This document shows, one piece after another, positions 1 to 10,809 of a DNA stretch of 64,000 nt. The stretch comes from Falciphora oryzae (taxonomy: Eukaryota; Ascomycota; Sordariomycetes; Magnaporthales; Magnaporthaceae). The first letter of the stretch is position 1. Each line of letters starts with the position of its first letter. The stretch is from contig JNVV01000003.1 in the NCBI GenBank assembly GCA_000733355.1, forward strand, positions 1,059,654-1,123,653, given 5' to 3'. The position numbers and the translations under genes are program-made. Below the pieces are notes generated by a model. That model was not told the DNA's origin. It ran no database searches and was given only the letters and a program-made list of their open reading frames with translations.

Positions 1-897
1 GTGGGCTTCGTCTTCTGGGAGAAGATGTTCGCCGTCGTCCCCCTCGCGCCGTGGAACAACCTAAAGGACCGCACGATCTTTGGCGCCGCTCTGGTGGCAG
101 GCATCATTATGACTAGTTTTGGGACGTGGGATTCGTATTTCTCGTCCTACCTCCAGGTCGTCCACCAGCAAACCATCGCCCAGGCTGGATTTATTACCAA
201 CATATACACCATCGCGTCGTGCACTTGGGGACCCATCGTCGGATAGTAAGTCTTCGGAAAAGTTCCCTCTAAAGGGATCTGGTGTCATCTGGCATTTCCA
301 AGCTGCCAACGCTAACCTACATTTCATCACGAATTGATTAGTCTCATCCGCCTGACACACCATTACAAATGGATTGCCATCTCCGCCGTCCCCGTCGCCT
401 GCCTCTCCACGGCGCTGCTAATCTACTTTCGTACGCCCGACACGCACATCGGCTACATCATCATGTGCCAGGTCCTCAAGGCGACCTCGGCCGGCACCAT
501 CATCATCTGCGAGCAGCTGGCCGTCATGAGCGTCGTGTCGCACAACGAGGTTGCCGTCATGCTGGCCCTCGTCGCCCTCGCCTCGTCCGTCGGCGGCTCC
601 ATCGGCCGCGCCATCTCGGGCGGCATCTGGACCAACCAGCTGCTGCCGCTGCTGCGCGACCTGCTGCCCGAGGACCAAAAGGCCAACGCCACCGTCATCT
701 ACGGCTCGCTGCCCGTCCAGTTGTCGTACCCGTTCGGCAGCCCCGCGCGCAACGCCATCGTGCTCGCGTACGGCGACGTCCAGCGCAAGATGGTCATCGC
801 CGGCGCCTGCTTCATGCCCCTGGCGCTGGCGGGTGTCTTTTTGTGGAGGAACGTCAACGTCAAGAAGACGCAGCAGACTACGGGTCAAGTCTGGTAA
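1..897 (+). CDS. Siderophore-iron type MFS transporter, 3' part (5' end outside window)
   Basis: Two exons are visible: 1-245 and 342-897. The intron at 246-341 has a GTAAGT donor, a GCTAAC branch site and a TTAG acceptor, and it splits a tyrosine codon. The product is a multi-helix membrane protein. Segments such as SYLQVVHQQTI, IYTIASCTWGPIVG and YGSLPVQLSYPFGSPAR resemble the C-terminal half of fungal siderophore-iron transporters (MirB/SIT family), which import ferric siderophores by proton symport across the plasma membrane. The C-terminal tail after the last helix is short and ends at TAA 895-897. The first base already lies inside the coding frame, so the N-terminal helices are outside the window. 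Family assignment is by remembered resemblance; the substrate is inferred. Confidence 0.85.
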
Positions 898-1300
898 TCG
901 AGTCGGACAACAAAGCCAAAAGGACTGTGTCAGTCTCTGCACAGAAATTGTACCTCGCTATTGCAAACTGGGCACGATACCACTATGACCTCTTTTTGTG
1001 CAGAGCCGTGGATATGTATTTAAGAGAAGCCAAAAACAGCACTAGGTATTATTAATTTTAGGTGAACAACCTTTTTACTATTCCTGCCTCTAGCTTGAAA
1101 TACAGAAGAGCTAGAGCTATGTTTCATTTCTATCTACTACCTGACAGTTACCACCTTGGTAAACACCGTGGTTGGTGAACTACCCACGGCGCTCCAACCG
1201 CGACCCATCGCTCAATTCTGCACGGAGAGTCAAGCTCGAGACGGAAGAGAGGCCCCGCTCGCGGCCCTATCGGACGGCTCGGCCCGGATCGTCGGAATCT
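898..1300. other. Intergenic gap, 3' ends of two convergent genes
   Basis: This is the gap between the stop of the MFS gene and the stop of the minus-strand NLR-like gene. It holds no frame with coding character. The two genes converge, so only 3' UTR or terminator sequence is expected here. Confidence 0.6.
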
Positions 1301-3688
1301 TTAAACTGGACAGCTGCGGCGCCTTTTCAACTGTAGCAACGTGTTAGCAAGGGATACGGTGTAGCGGCCGAGTCGAAAGGGGGCGGTGTAACTAAGCAAG
1401 CTGGGACGATGGAGAGAAATCTCACGCTTCTCCAAAGCTATAGCCAGTAAGGTTTCCGCACAAAGCCGGCCGCTATCGTCATTTTGCGGTGTTGATGCTC
1501 GGACGCGGAAGACTTGCTGCAGCAAATCCACCTCTTTCGCATGATCCCCCGTTTTTCCGTAAACCCTAGCAAGTCGTTGCTGCAGAAGTAGCACTTCCTC
1601 ATGGTTCTGGCTAAGCGCACATTGGAGGGGCTCTAGTGCCCTTTCGAACAGTGTAATTGCCTCCTCATACCGGCAAACGGTCACATAAGCTCGAGCAAGT
1701 GCATATCGTGCAGCGGGCAGTCTGAAGGCATCTGTGTCAACTATCGTAGCGGCGACTCGGACCGCCTCTTCGAGAAGCTCAATGGCTCTTTTATGATTTC
1801 CTGCCGCTAGCTGCGCTTCTGCGGTGTGATATGTTTCGAGGATGCTGATGTAGTTTTGGTCTTTTTGCCGGATCGACAAGGCTTCTTCGTAAAGATCCAC
1901 GGCTTTCTCGTGATGGCTGTTTTCTCCGTACGCGAAGCCCAGCATTTCCTGAGCCCATAGCCGACATCCGGCTGATTCGTCAAGACTTGATGTGGCTTCA
2001 CGCGCTTCCAACAGCAAGCTGATGGCTTCATTCTTGCGTCTTCCGTCCCATGCTAACTCGTGTCCTGCAATACAGACAAGAGGAATGTCGTCCAAGGCTA
2101 TCGGTCGTTGCTTGCGAATTATCGGAAGTATCCAGTCGCTGAGCTCCAAGATTGACTGTCCCCTCGCAAGATCTTGAAAGACATGGAAGACTTTTTCTAA
2201 GAGCTTCCTTTCTAATCGTGTTGGCTGCTCTGGATTTTCAACCCACAGATTCTTGTTGATGATCCAGTCAACATGAGGGCTTAGAAGAGTTAAGCTTTTC
2301 TCCCACTTTCTGCCCTTATCATTTTTTTCTTTTTGCGAGCCACAAAGTGGAAATGATAGCCAAATATCCTTCTCTTTGGTCCTTGGTATTGCGGCGTGCG
2401 CGGCGAAGTCGTAGCCATTCCTAGACCAAGGGGTGCATTGACACTGTGTTGATGAAATTTGTGTCATTTGGTCGGTTTTCTGATATGAAAGCGAGATCCC
2501 GGAGGTACGACAAGGCCGCGGCGAAACGGTCGGTCGACCACAGAACTTGCGGGATATATTGAATGTCTTCACTGGTCAGTGTGGCGGTTGCGGTCTTTTG
2601 CTCTTCGTCGGATGAGATAATCGACCGAACAACTGCGCTGGCATCTTGTAATACGTCGAGCGGGATGTCTCTGAAGTGGAACTCGGCAAGAAAACCCAAC
2701 AGCACGAGTGCGTTTTGCGCGTCGGCTTTGTCACTTTGCTCCAGCAGGCGGGCCGACGCTTCAAATGTCGCGTACACGCTTCCGAACCGAGGTCCTGCTT
2801 GTTTCGGCCGGTACTGTGGTATCTCCTCTTTTTGTCGTTCATATACATCCTTGTATCCCTCAAGTGAGCAGTCAGTCCGGCTGATGTACGCTCCAATCAG
2901 GACTAGAGCAAGTGGGAGATGGCCGAGACTGTCTGAAATCTCTTTCGCAGCGCGCCGGTGCGGTGAGGACTCTCCACGGCCGGCAGCTGTGAGAAGTAGT
3001 GTGGCACATTCATCGTCGGTAAGCCTAGACTTTTCGCCCGGTTCTTCACATCCCACGGTACTGAGACGTCTGCACTCGCGGGATCGGGAGGTGATGATGA
3101 TTGAGCCGTAGTTACCAGAGGGAATGAATTCCTTTTGGCAGTCTATGGTGTCGTCATCGGCATTGTCGAGAATGAGGAGCCAACGACGCCCGGGCCTGCA
3201 ACCAATATTGGCGAGATGTCCCCGGACTTGCCGGATACGCTCATCGGTCGCCCGGAGCTCAAGTTCGGCTGCAACCCTTTCGAAGTCTGCTATGGCGGAT
3301 CTCCTACTGGCGACGTCGATCCAGAAGACACCCTAAAAGCTGCGGATGGGCATGTCAGCATCGGTGGTGCAATCAGATGAATGCGAATATTGCGACGGCA
3401 AGGGTGTTCCATGACAACCTACACTTCGCGCATCTGGTTGGCAACTTGAAGAGATAGCTCGCTTTTCCCCTCGCCTCCAAACCCGTTTATCACGAATACT
3501 CTTTTCCTAGGTGGCTTGCTGACCGGATCGACCGCCTGTTTGATCTTTTCGATGAGGTCTTCGCGCCCAACGAAATGTTGAGTCTCTGCTCTTGGAACAA
3601 CCCAGTGGCGCTCGTCCTCGGTGTTAGGGGCGCTGGAGGGCGTCCGGTCTGAACTGATTAGTGTTGCAATCCCATTGCGCCACACAAG
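1301..3688 (-). pseudogene. Broken NB-ARC/TPR (NLR-like) gene
   Basis: Fungal NLR-like STAND proteins bind nucleotide and act in self/non-self recognition or signalling. An exon at 3425-3688 carries a P-loop (GFGGEGKSELS). A 92-bp intron follows (3333-3424, GTGTAG..TTTTAG, CTGAC branch). The next exon gives GVFWIDV, a Walker B-like WLLILDNADDD, IIITSRS and GHLPLAL. The frame then meets an in-frame TAG at 2421-2423 straight after MHPLV; family members usually continue with a polar residue and EW, and here the next residues are EWLRLRR. About 90 bp later, in an A-rich tract near 2322-2338, the reading frame must shift to reach the TPR region, which runs open to 1301 with repeats such as ALARAYVTVCRYEEAI. 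The N-terminal effector domain is missing upstream of 3688, where an apparent acceptor site begins the exon. I judge it a decayed gene; an unusual intron cannot be fully excluded. Confidence 0.75.
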
Positions 3689-3751
3689 CTAAAAGCGAAG
3701 CCCCGCTTATCAACCAGGTGGCTGACAATCGGGTCAAATATCCTTTGCGAC
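3662..3751 (-). repeat. 90-bp repeat, inverted copy at 57761-57850
   Basis: The 90 bases here are the reverse complement of 57761-57850 with one mismatch by eye (about base 3730). The repeat covers the end of an apparent intron (ending GCTTTTAG) and the first codons of the NLR-like exon (LVWRNGIA). Similarity stops sharply on both sides. Confidence 0.85.
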
Positions 3752-5103
3752 AATTAGCGAGAATTTATACGAGATGGAGAGAGGAAATGGAAGGGGATGA
3801 AAAGGAGATAAAATAAAAAAAGAAAAAAAAAGAAAGGAACGTGAATTTAATGGAAGTTGGCCTGATATGAACAAGCATGATATAAAGGCTGGTGATTGAA
3901 AGGTACTAACCGCCCAGATCCCAGATATATGTGGGTTCCATTCCCAAACCAATTCCCCCTGAACATTGCGACCATATTCGCCTTGGTTGTGGTAGTTATG
4001 GGTCTGCTGACCCCCGGCCCCTCAGGGCTGGGTGGGATTTTGCGCGGCTTGACTGCCCTCCACAGGCAGACATGGTTGACGACGTATGGGGAAAATGAAG
4101 CCATGCAACCAGCTAGAAAGCGCGTCGCGGCGTGGGATGTAATCACAATCTTGGGCCGCGAGCGGGCAGAAGGGAGGAGAGAGCCCGAGGCCAATGGAGT
4201 TAAATACAACATGAAAGCATGGCGAGCTGACTGCGAGGTGCGCACTGACGAATGAGACCTACAGCGGCGACAGGAGGGTGCGACGGAGGGCAATCGAAAG
4301 AAACACAAGACGCAGTGGGCACCAGAGAGAGATGGCGAGTAGCGCTGCCAGGGAACGTCGAGAATATGAGAAAGGGGAGGAAGCAAAACGGGAGACGGCG
4401 CAGGGAACGGAGGGTGGAGAAAATATGAGGAACGAGAAACTGCGACGCGATCTGCCAAACCTCCTCGTGCCACGTAAGGGTGGTGGCTGCGGCGCAGGCG
4501 TTCCTGGTCAGGCTGCGCGAGCTGTAGGTGCCCATCAGGCATGTTTTCTGCCCTCGTGAGCCATCAATTGGTTCGAGTCGAGATTTTACCGCTGACCGCG
4601 GAGGGAGGGGCGCTGGGCTCATGCGAGCTAAAATAAGAGCACTTTTCAGTTCGCGCCCGATCGTAGGCACACCTCCGCCATCTCCGACATCGCTGATGAT
4701 GTTGGTTTCTGTGGCGCACGCATCCAACCTCCCATCATCAGCGACGTCAGGCGTTGTGGGTGGTTTGCGTACGGTTTTTAATGTGAACGGAAAGTTGCAT
4801 TTTGGCTCGATAGAGTGGGGAAAAATGTTAATTTGCGAATGTCGAGTCACCCTAGCTCGACATGCCTCGCTGCTGTGCACCAGGGGGAAGGTGTAACGGG
4901 CAGGTGTAATCGCCAACAAGCTGTTGGTCGCCTCGCAAAAAGCAACCTGAGGGAACGAGACATAAATGTTGCTCCTGGCCCGCGTCAACTTGAAGCACGA
5001 CCCCTCACTTCGTCCAGTATTCTTCAATTTTTACTCGCCTAGACTACAACCATTCGCTTTCGCCAACAAACATCCATGATTGACCCTCTTCAACTTCACT
5101 GAA
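3752..5103. other. Intergenic, divergent promoters
   Basis: This lies between the NLR-like remnant (-) and the EEP-fold gene (+). It has a purine-rich low-complexity stretch (about 3775-3840, many A runs) on the plus strand. Long open frames on the minus strand here lack family resemblance and have no plausible splice or start context, so I call no gene. Confidence 0.5.
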
Positions 5104-6054
5104 ATGGCCGTTAGGATCCCCCATTCCTTTTCTTACTTTAGTCCCGCTGCTCGCAGATGGGTACCGGCTGCCTCCCATGCCACCCAACGGCCCGGATCAC
5201 TAAGCTCGGCCAATGCAAACCCTCTCAAACACCATTTCGACATCGCCTCCTGGAACATCGACTACTGGAGCGTCCAGCCCTCACGACGCTGTCTTGCCCT
5301 CATCAACCACGTCTTCCAGGGCGGAGTCCCCGACATCCTGTGCCTGCAAGAGGTCACGCCCGTAGTTCGCACCGCCATCATGGGCAGCCCCCAAATACGC
5401 GACGCGTTCCTCACGACCGACGCCGACCCGAACGCGGAGGAGAAGATCTTCGAAAACGTAACCCTGCTGTCCAAAAAGCGCTTTGCGTACGGCCGGGACG
5501 CAAGGGACAAGGCGGACGGGTCAGGGGACGAGGGCAAGTTCATCATCGGGCAGGTCTTCCGCGAGCAGATCCCAACCGCGACCGGCAGGGAAGGGCTCTG
5601 CGTAGACCTCATCCACCCTCACGCGCAAGACGCCTTCCTCCGCGTCATAAACGTGCACCTCGAGTCCTGCGATGCGTTCCCTTACCGCGCCGGGCAGCTC
5701 AGGCAGCTCGCCGCAGCCCTGCACGAGCCCGGCTGCGGCGGCGGGCTGATCGTGGGCGACTTCAACTCGGTCACTGATGCGGACCACCAGCTCATCGACG
5801 AGAACAAGCTGCAGGATGCGTGGCTGACGCTGCACGGAGGCACTGATGAGCCTGACGCGACGTGGAGCGTTGGCAGGAGGAGGAGTCCCAGGCATGGGCC
5901 CGCGAGGCTGGACAAGGTTGCTACGGTGGGCCTGGTGCCGGAGTCGATGGAGATTATGCATCCTCTCTTTATTGACGCGCCCAAGCCGGGGGGATCGTCT
6001 GCCCAGATTGAGTGGAGTGACCATAGCGGACTGCGATGCAAGTTATGTTTTTGA
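5104..6054 (+). CDS. Endonuclease/exonuclease/phosphatase (EEP) fold protein, TDP2-like
   Basis: A single-exon gene of 316 residues, with the first in-frame ATG at 5104. The EEP fold is shown by its ordered motifs: SWNIDYW (about residue 49), the metal-binding Glu in LQEV (about 83), NVHLES, GDFNSV, RLDKV near the C-terminus, and the terminal WSDHSGL with the catalytic Asp-His. These enzymes are metal-dependent phosphodiesterases. The order and spacing resemble fungal tyrosyl-DNA phosphodiesterase 2-like proteins, which release topoisomerase adducts from DNA ends, but a general nuclease or phosphatase role is equally possible. The first 40 residues are Ser/Arg/Ala-rich and could be a mitochondrial presequence (inference). 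No intron is needed to keep the motifs in frame. Confidence 0.8.
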   Translation: MAVRIPHSFSYFSPAARRWVPAASHATQRPGSLSSANANPLKHHFDIASWNIDYWSVQPSRRCLALINHVFQGGVPDILCLQEVTPVVRTAIMGSPQIRDAFLTTDADPNAEEKIFENVTLLSKKRFAYGRDARDKADGSGDEGKFIIGQVFREQIPTATGREGLCVDLIHPHAQDAFLRVINVHLESCDAFPYRAGQLRQLAAALHEPGCGGGLIVGDFNSVTDADHQLIDENKLQDAWLTLHGGTDEPDATWSVGRRRSPRHGPARLDKVATVGLVPESMEIMHPLFIDAPKPGGSSAQIEWSDHSGLRCKLCF

Positions 6055-6200
6055 ACTTCTGAACGCCGTGGGGCCTCCAATGGGGGCGTAAATTAGGGCC
6101 TTCTATCGACCTGGTCCCGGAATCCCAGGGCCTCTTCTATGTATTTTAACGTCTATGCAAAGTCAAAAGTCCACCCGCAGGCTGCCCCTTGATCCTCCGT

Positions 6201-7862
6201 TCACATGTAAATATAGCAAAAGGGAGAGTCGCCCAGGGTGTTGAGCAGGTCGGCGATGGGCCTCGCGTCGGCGTTGACGCCCATGTTGACGACGTCCGTC
6301 TTGAGGGTCTTGCGGCTGGGCGGGTTGTTGAGGATGGTGATAGTGCCGTCGATGTCGGCGGCCTTGTCCGGGTGCAGGGCCTGCCACAGCCAGTAGACGC
6401 GGTCGACCATGGCGTGGTGCAGGTAGAAGGACGGGTCGTTGATGGACGAGAAGAGGTCGGTGGCCTCGCCGCCGACGGCCATGTGGCCGGCCGCGTGCAT
6501 GCCCAGGAACCCGTCGCCGAACCGGCCCTGGAGCTCGTCCTGGAACGCGCCGACGCTGCGGCTGGCCGCACCCACAGTGATGTTGAGCAGGTTCTCGTAC
6601 GTCATCCAGCGTTGCAGCGTGGTGGGGTTGAGGTCGCGGCTGATGCAGCGCGGGTTGGGGCCCATGTTGCCCGTCGGGCTCGGGGACATGCCGTCCTGGG
6701 CGGGCCGGGCTGGACCCAGGTTGATCTTCATGCTGGAGAGAGGCGCGCTTTGTTAGCCTGGGCGGATAAAGAGCCAGCCAACACAGTTGATGTAGCATAA
6801 TGGTATGTGCTGGTTGCACGGAACTTACTCTGAGAACGGCCCGCTCTTGATGCAGCCGCCGCCTTTGCCAGACGGCACCCAGATTTTGCCTCCTCCAGCC
6901 ACCGTTCCGTTGTGCTTTAGAAACTCTCCATCCCCGCCCAAGCTGGTTGGGGAGCCATCAAAAACCGGGGACTTGGTAGGGTCGTTGGTGTACGTAAACC
7001 AGTTCCAGTACTACATTGAGGCCACGATGTTGCTGGTCAGTACATGAAATCGCAAGCGCCGAGTGACGGGAGTCATTGGCTCAGTAGTAATAAAAAGGGG
7101 CATGAACTTACAGGCTGGTAGCCCTTGTATCCGCACTCATTGCGGAGGGCCTGCTCGTACGTCCAGGTGATGTATCTGTGCCAAGTCAGGAAGTTTCCCT
7201 TGGTCTGGTCAGTCCGACGACCCCAAAGAGTATACAACGGCAGCAAACCCTCTTCCGGAAACGCCGCGGCGGTGCTTACAGTGCCGTGGATGGACAGGGT
7301 CTGGTTGATGTGGACGGCGACGAAGTCATCGAACCGCGACCGGGCGCCGGGCGCAAAAGACGGCGGCGACTTGGAGGGCTTCTTCATCAGGCACTTGACC
7401 GCCTTGATGTAGTCCTTGCGCTCGCATTTTGACAGCGTTTCCCTTTGGCGTGTCTGTCTTAGCAACTGTTCTTGGAGACTGTGGATGCTAGGAGGGAGAG
7501 GCGGTGGGTTTCTTTCCCCCACCCCCATTCAGGGAGCAAGAAGATAGGTGGGCACGCCGGGAGAGGTGTAAAAGGGTAAGCAGAAACAGGGCCTGCGGAA
7601 GAGCATGCCCGCTGACAGTGATGCGGGCCCCGGAGAAAAAACACAAAAAGCAGAAAACTCACCAGTCTCTACGAATAGCAGTGTTCTGGATGCTGCAGGC
7701 CCTCTTCTCCGTAGCCCCATTGTGGGCCTGCTCGAGGTTGGCAATGGCCTGGCTGTTTAGGTCCTTGATCAGGTCCGCAGCGGATGGGATGGCGGCAGAG
7801 GCCCGGAGGACGGAGCCGCCGAGCACCAGAACGGCGCCGACGATGGCGTTTCCAGCATGCAT
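6201..7862 (-). CDS. Secreted short-form tyrosinase (type 3 copper enzyme)
   Basis: Tyrosinases oxidise mono- and diphenols to quinones in melanin or phenolic metabolism. By splice signals and phase the exons are 7663-7862, 7280-7442, 7112-7204, 6829-7010 and 6201-6732, giving 389 residues. The start MHAGNAIVGAVLVLGG opens a signal peptide ending near RASA. The CuA site has H111/H119 (VHINQTLSIHG) and H130 (FLTWHRY). CuB has H292 and H296 (GMHAAGHMAVGG) and H318/H319 (FYLHHAMVD). YWNWFTYTNDP and SGPFSDMKINLGP are typical of fungal members. The protein ends soon after the catalytic domain, so it lacks the long C-terminal lid of the cytosolic tyrosinases. The 75-bp second intron (7205-7279) is open if retained, but the family runs IHGT..GNFLTW, which supports splicing. 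The gene is isolated, with no melanin-pathway neighbours in view. Confidence 0.92.
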
Positions 7863-10809
7863 CCTGACGGCGGTGGAGGCCCTGCGTATGTGCGTGTGCG
7901 TGTGCAGGTGCGCTGATCGTTGTCTATCCTCGCCCTTCGCTTCCTTGTTTTTTTCACCGGCGAAGCGCCAGGTTGCCACGTGGGGGAAAAGGGGGGAGGT
8001 GCGCTATCACACGAGCACTCACGCTGCAGCAGGAGGTGGCTGGAGGGAAAAGGGGTGGTGCAACAGCCGGAACACACTTGGAGGCGCGGAGGAAGTCTCC
8101 CTTTTAGGGCACACACGGCACGGTCGAGGCGGTGGTCGGTGGCCCGGGTCCTTTCCCTCGCAAGTCACCGGCGATGCCTTGTAACGGGCTGGCGTGGACT
8201 CCGCTCCTCCTGGCCGATGCAGCCGAGCCTGTACGATACCTTCCCCCTGGCATTTTTCGATATTGTCTAGCGGTAGGATTGGGGCATCTATGTAATTGCA
8301 CCTGGTTTAGCCAGTAATCTCACCCCAGTCCCAGCCAGGATAGGTTGTCGGTACCGCATCCCGACTCTTGCCGAGTCTCCTTGTGCACTATAATGTAGAC
8401 AGAGAACGTTATAAGAACGAGATGAAGGTCTTGGGGAGCCTACCGCATAATGTCTTGGTCTATCACCTGCGTTTCCAGGGCCTGCAGGGTCTGCAGGGTC
8501 GGCGAGGCAGGCTTCTAGAAGCGACTCTGGGCATGGATCCCTAGGGTAAGGTGGGAAAATGCAGCCGAGAGGGGGTTCCGCTTGGCACGAAGCGTCCGGA
8601 GAGAGGCCTGAGGGACGGGACAGGCTGCTCGCCGGCGCGCTTCCGCCAGGGTAGCACCGAGCCTGAAAGCCAAGAACGCCTCGCCGCGCTCACCGGAGTA
8701 GATGGCCGAATGTGGCAGACAAGCCCGGACAATAAAAGTGGAAGAGGCTCAAAATCGATGTGAATTTAGGTAATGGCATGTTTGTGTTGGCGGTTGGGAA
8801 CAGTCGAAGTGGAGCGTGCCGATCTGGCTTGAGCTGTCAGCGGCATGCCAATGCTGTCCAGTGCTGTCCGTCCCATGAGAAAAGTCGGGTCCAAACGCTG
8901 AGGAAAGCGCCAAGTCGAGTTGGCAGGCCCGCACGCGACAGTGTCTGTCCGGTCGTGGACTACCAACAGCCAAATAACTCGAGGGCCCACCGAGACGGGA
9001 GCACGGAAAAACATGCTCCGCCAGCGAAGGGAGAAGCGCTGGTAGCTGGCTGTTTGGTCCAAGCTCGAGAGGCGGCTGCTCTGTCCTCCTCGACAATCTG
9101 GGTTCAACGGTCGGGGCACGGACAAAGGGCCTCTCCCTAGTTCGTTCCAACAGCCTGGCGGCGACTGTTGGGCGCCTCTTGCAGGGAAGCGCAGCCAAAT
9201 CATCTCGGTTCGGCAGCCCTCCCCCTCCCCCGCCTCCCCACGGATCGTGTCAAAATGAAGGGTCCACATTGGGTGCTGCGTGTCGGCCTGCTCGGCCACC
9301 GGCCCTGTGTTCCCGCCCGCCAGCCCATCCTGGCTGACAGCCCGCTTCCTTCGACGTGGTATTTCGCAAGAGGTGATCCGCGACACCACCACCACCGCCA
9401 GACACAGAACGAGAAGGTGAGGCAAAATCCACCAATCGTGTGGGCGTGGCTAATAGCCAGTTTCTTGGTTGATGGGCCCCCATGCGCAACTGCATTGCAT
9501 GGATGGACGGACGGCAGGATGGCACAGATGGTTCCAACGCATATGCTAGAAAACCTGCGTGTGCGCACGAGAAGAAGAAGACAAAAGATGCGCCGGTCGG
9601 GGGACGTGCGCTGCCTGAAAGAAAAACGGCTCGCAAGAATTGGGGCTCGGCAGGCCTCGAATGCAGATCCGGGGGCGGTTGGTTCAGGGCACAGACGCGG
9701 CCGGCGAAAATAAAGCACAGGCTAACGAGCAGGGCCGCCTTGATGCCGTTCTCGCCTGTGCTCGAGGTCGGCCCCTCGCCTCGCCTACTCTCGTGCATTC
9801 ACCCACGGCGATGCAGGGGCCCACAAGACTGCGCGCGGGAGGCCTTGAGGTGTTGGACCTCGCCACATGTTACATACAGCAAGCAGCACCAGTTATGTAT
9901 GCGCCTATGTAGCATGGCATGCACATGTCTGCACCACCGCCCGCTCCCTTCAACCCCGAGCCTGCCTCCCCCTTTCTGAAACAGAGATGAGCCCTCCCGT
10001 CGTCCATGCACACAACGCCCGCTACCGGCCCACCTAAGATTATCCCCCCTGCCTCGTTCCGTGCCTTGATGGCCGCGGTGGTGGTGTGGCTCCTTCCGCT
10101 AACCATCCCGAAGGCTGGCTGGCTGCCCGCGAAATGCGACCTCTCGCTCGACACCGGTGTGAAGGGTGTTGGCCGGCAAGGGGATCGGGTGGGACATATC
10201 GACCACACCTCTGCACTTCGAAGGATGAACAATACTTGGCCCTCGGGCGTTGCATGAGGAAAAGCGGCCCAGCGCCGAGTCTCTCCCGTCCCATGGAACC
10301 CAATACATTACGCCAGCCCGCCTTGTAACGCAACCGGTCAGTGGCGGCCGCCCAAAGCGTGGATTTCCAAGCATGCACCCCGCGGCGGGCGGCACAGATC
10401 GCCAAGCTTTGCCTGTCAACCGCCTCCTGTCATGTCTATAGGTTGATCCTTTCCCATTTCCTTTCTTTTTTCTCCCCTTTCTTCCTCCCGCCCTCCACGC
10501 GCCGACACGCATGTCACACTGCTCTGCCCCCCGGACGAAAAGAAGCCTTGCGGATACACGCCCTAGGGCCGTTTATATCTAGCCTCCTCTCGCTTCCCTG
10601 TCTCGCATTTGAGCTCTCCCGTCCCCTCAATCAACGTCCCTCCTTACCCGAAGGAGAACGGCCAATGTCTTGGGAGGCACGTGCGTCCAACCACCACCAC
10701 CACCACCACCACCACCACCACCACCAAGAGACCTAGCCTTCCGGCTTGCACGACAGCAGCAATACACGTCTAACCCGGTGATCGCAGCGTCCAAGCGGAT
10801 CCTGGGACC
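7863..10809. other. Long intergenic region, 2.9 kb
   Basis: This lies between the divergent tyrosinase and SAT4-type genes. I find no frame with family resemblance or consistent splice structure. It contains a CA/TG-rich patch near 7888-7912 and a CCA triplet repeat at about 10687-10726, just upstream of the SAT4-type gene start. It probably holds both promoters and long leaders. Confidence 0.5.
10687..10726 (+). repeat. CCA/CAC trinucleotide microsatellite
   Basis: About thirteen uninterrupted CCA units lie roughly 85-120 bp before the ATG of the downstream gene, so probably in its 5' UTR. It is a simple repeat prone to length change. Confidence 0.9.

Noticed and set aside
369..1055. A 228-codon frame overlapping the siderophore transporter
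   Set aside because: His/Arg-rich shadow of the transporter's GC-rich codons in another frame.
3847..5027. Two overlapping minus-strand frames of 231 and 275 codons in the 3.7-5.1 kb gap
   Set aside because: No family resemblance, mixed composition and no supporting splice sites or signal. They overlap each other in different frames.
8541..9979. Several frames of 120-220 codons on both strands in the 7.9-10.8 kb gap
   Set aside because: They overlap in many frames, none has a recognised motif, and no splice model links them.
10687..10726. The CCA repeat read as a His tract or a CRISPR-like array
   Set aside because: It is a simple trinucleotide run without spacers and lies outside any supported coding frame.
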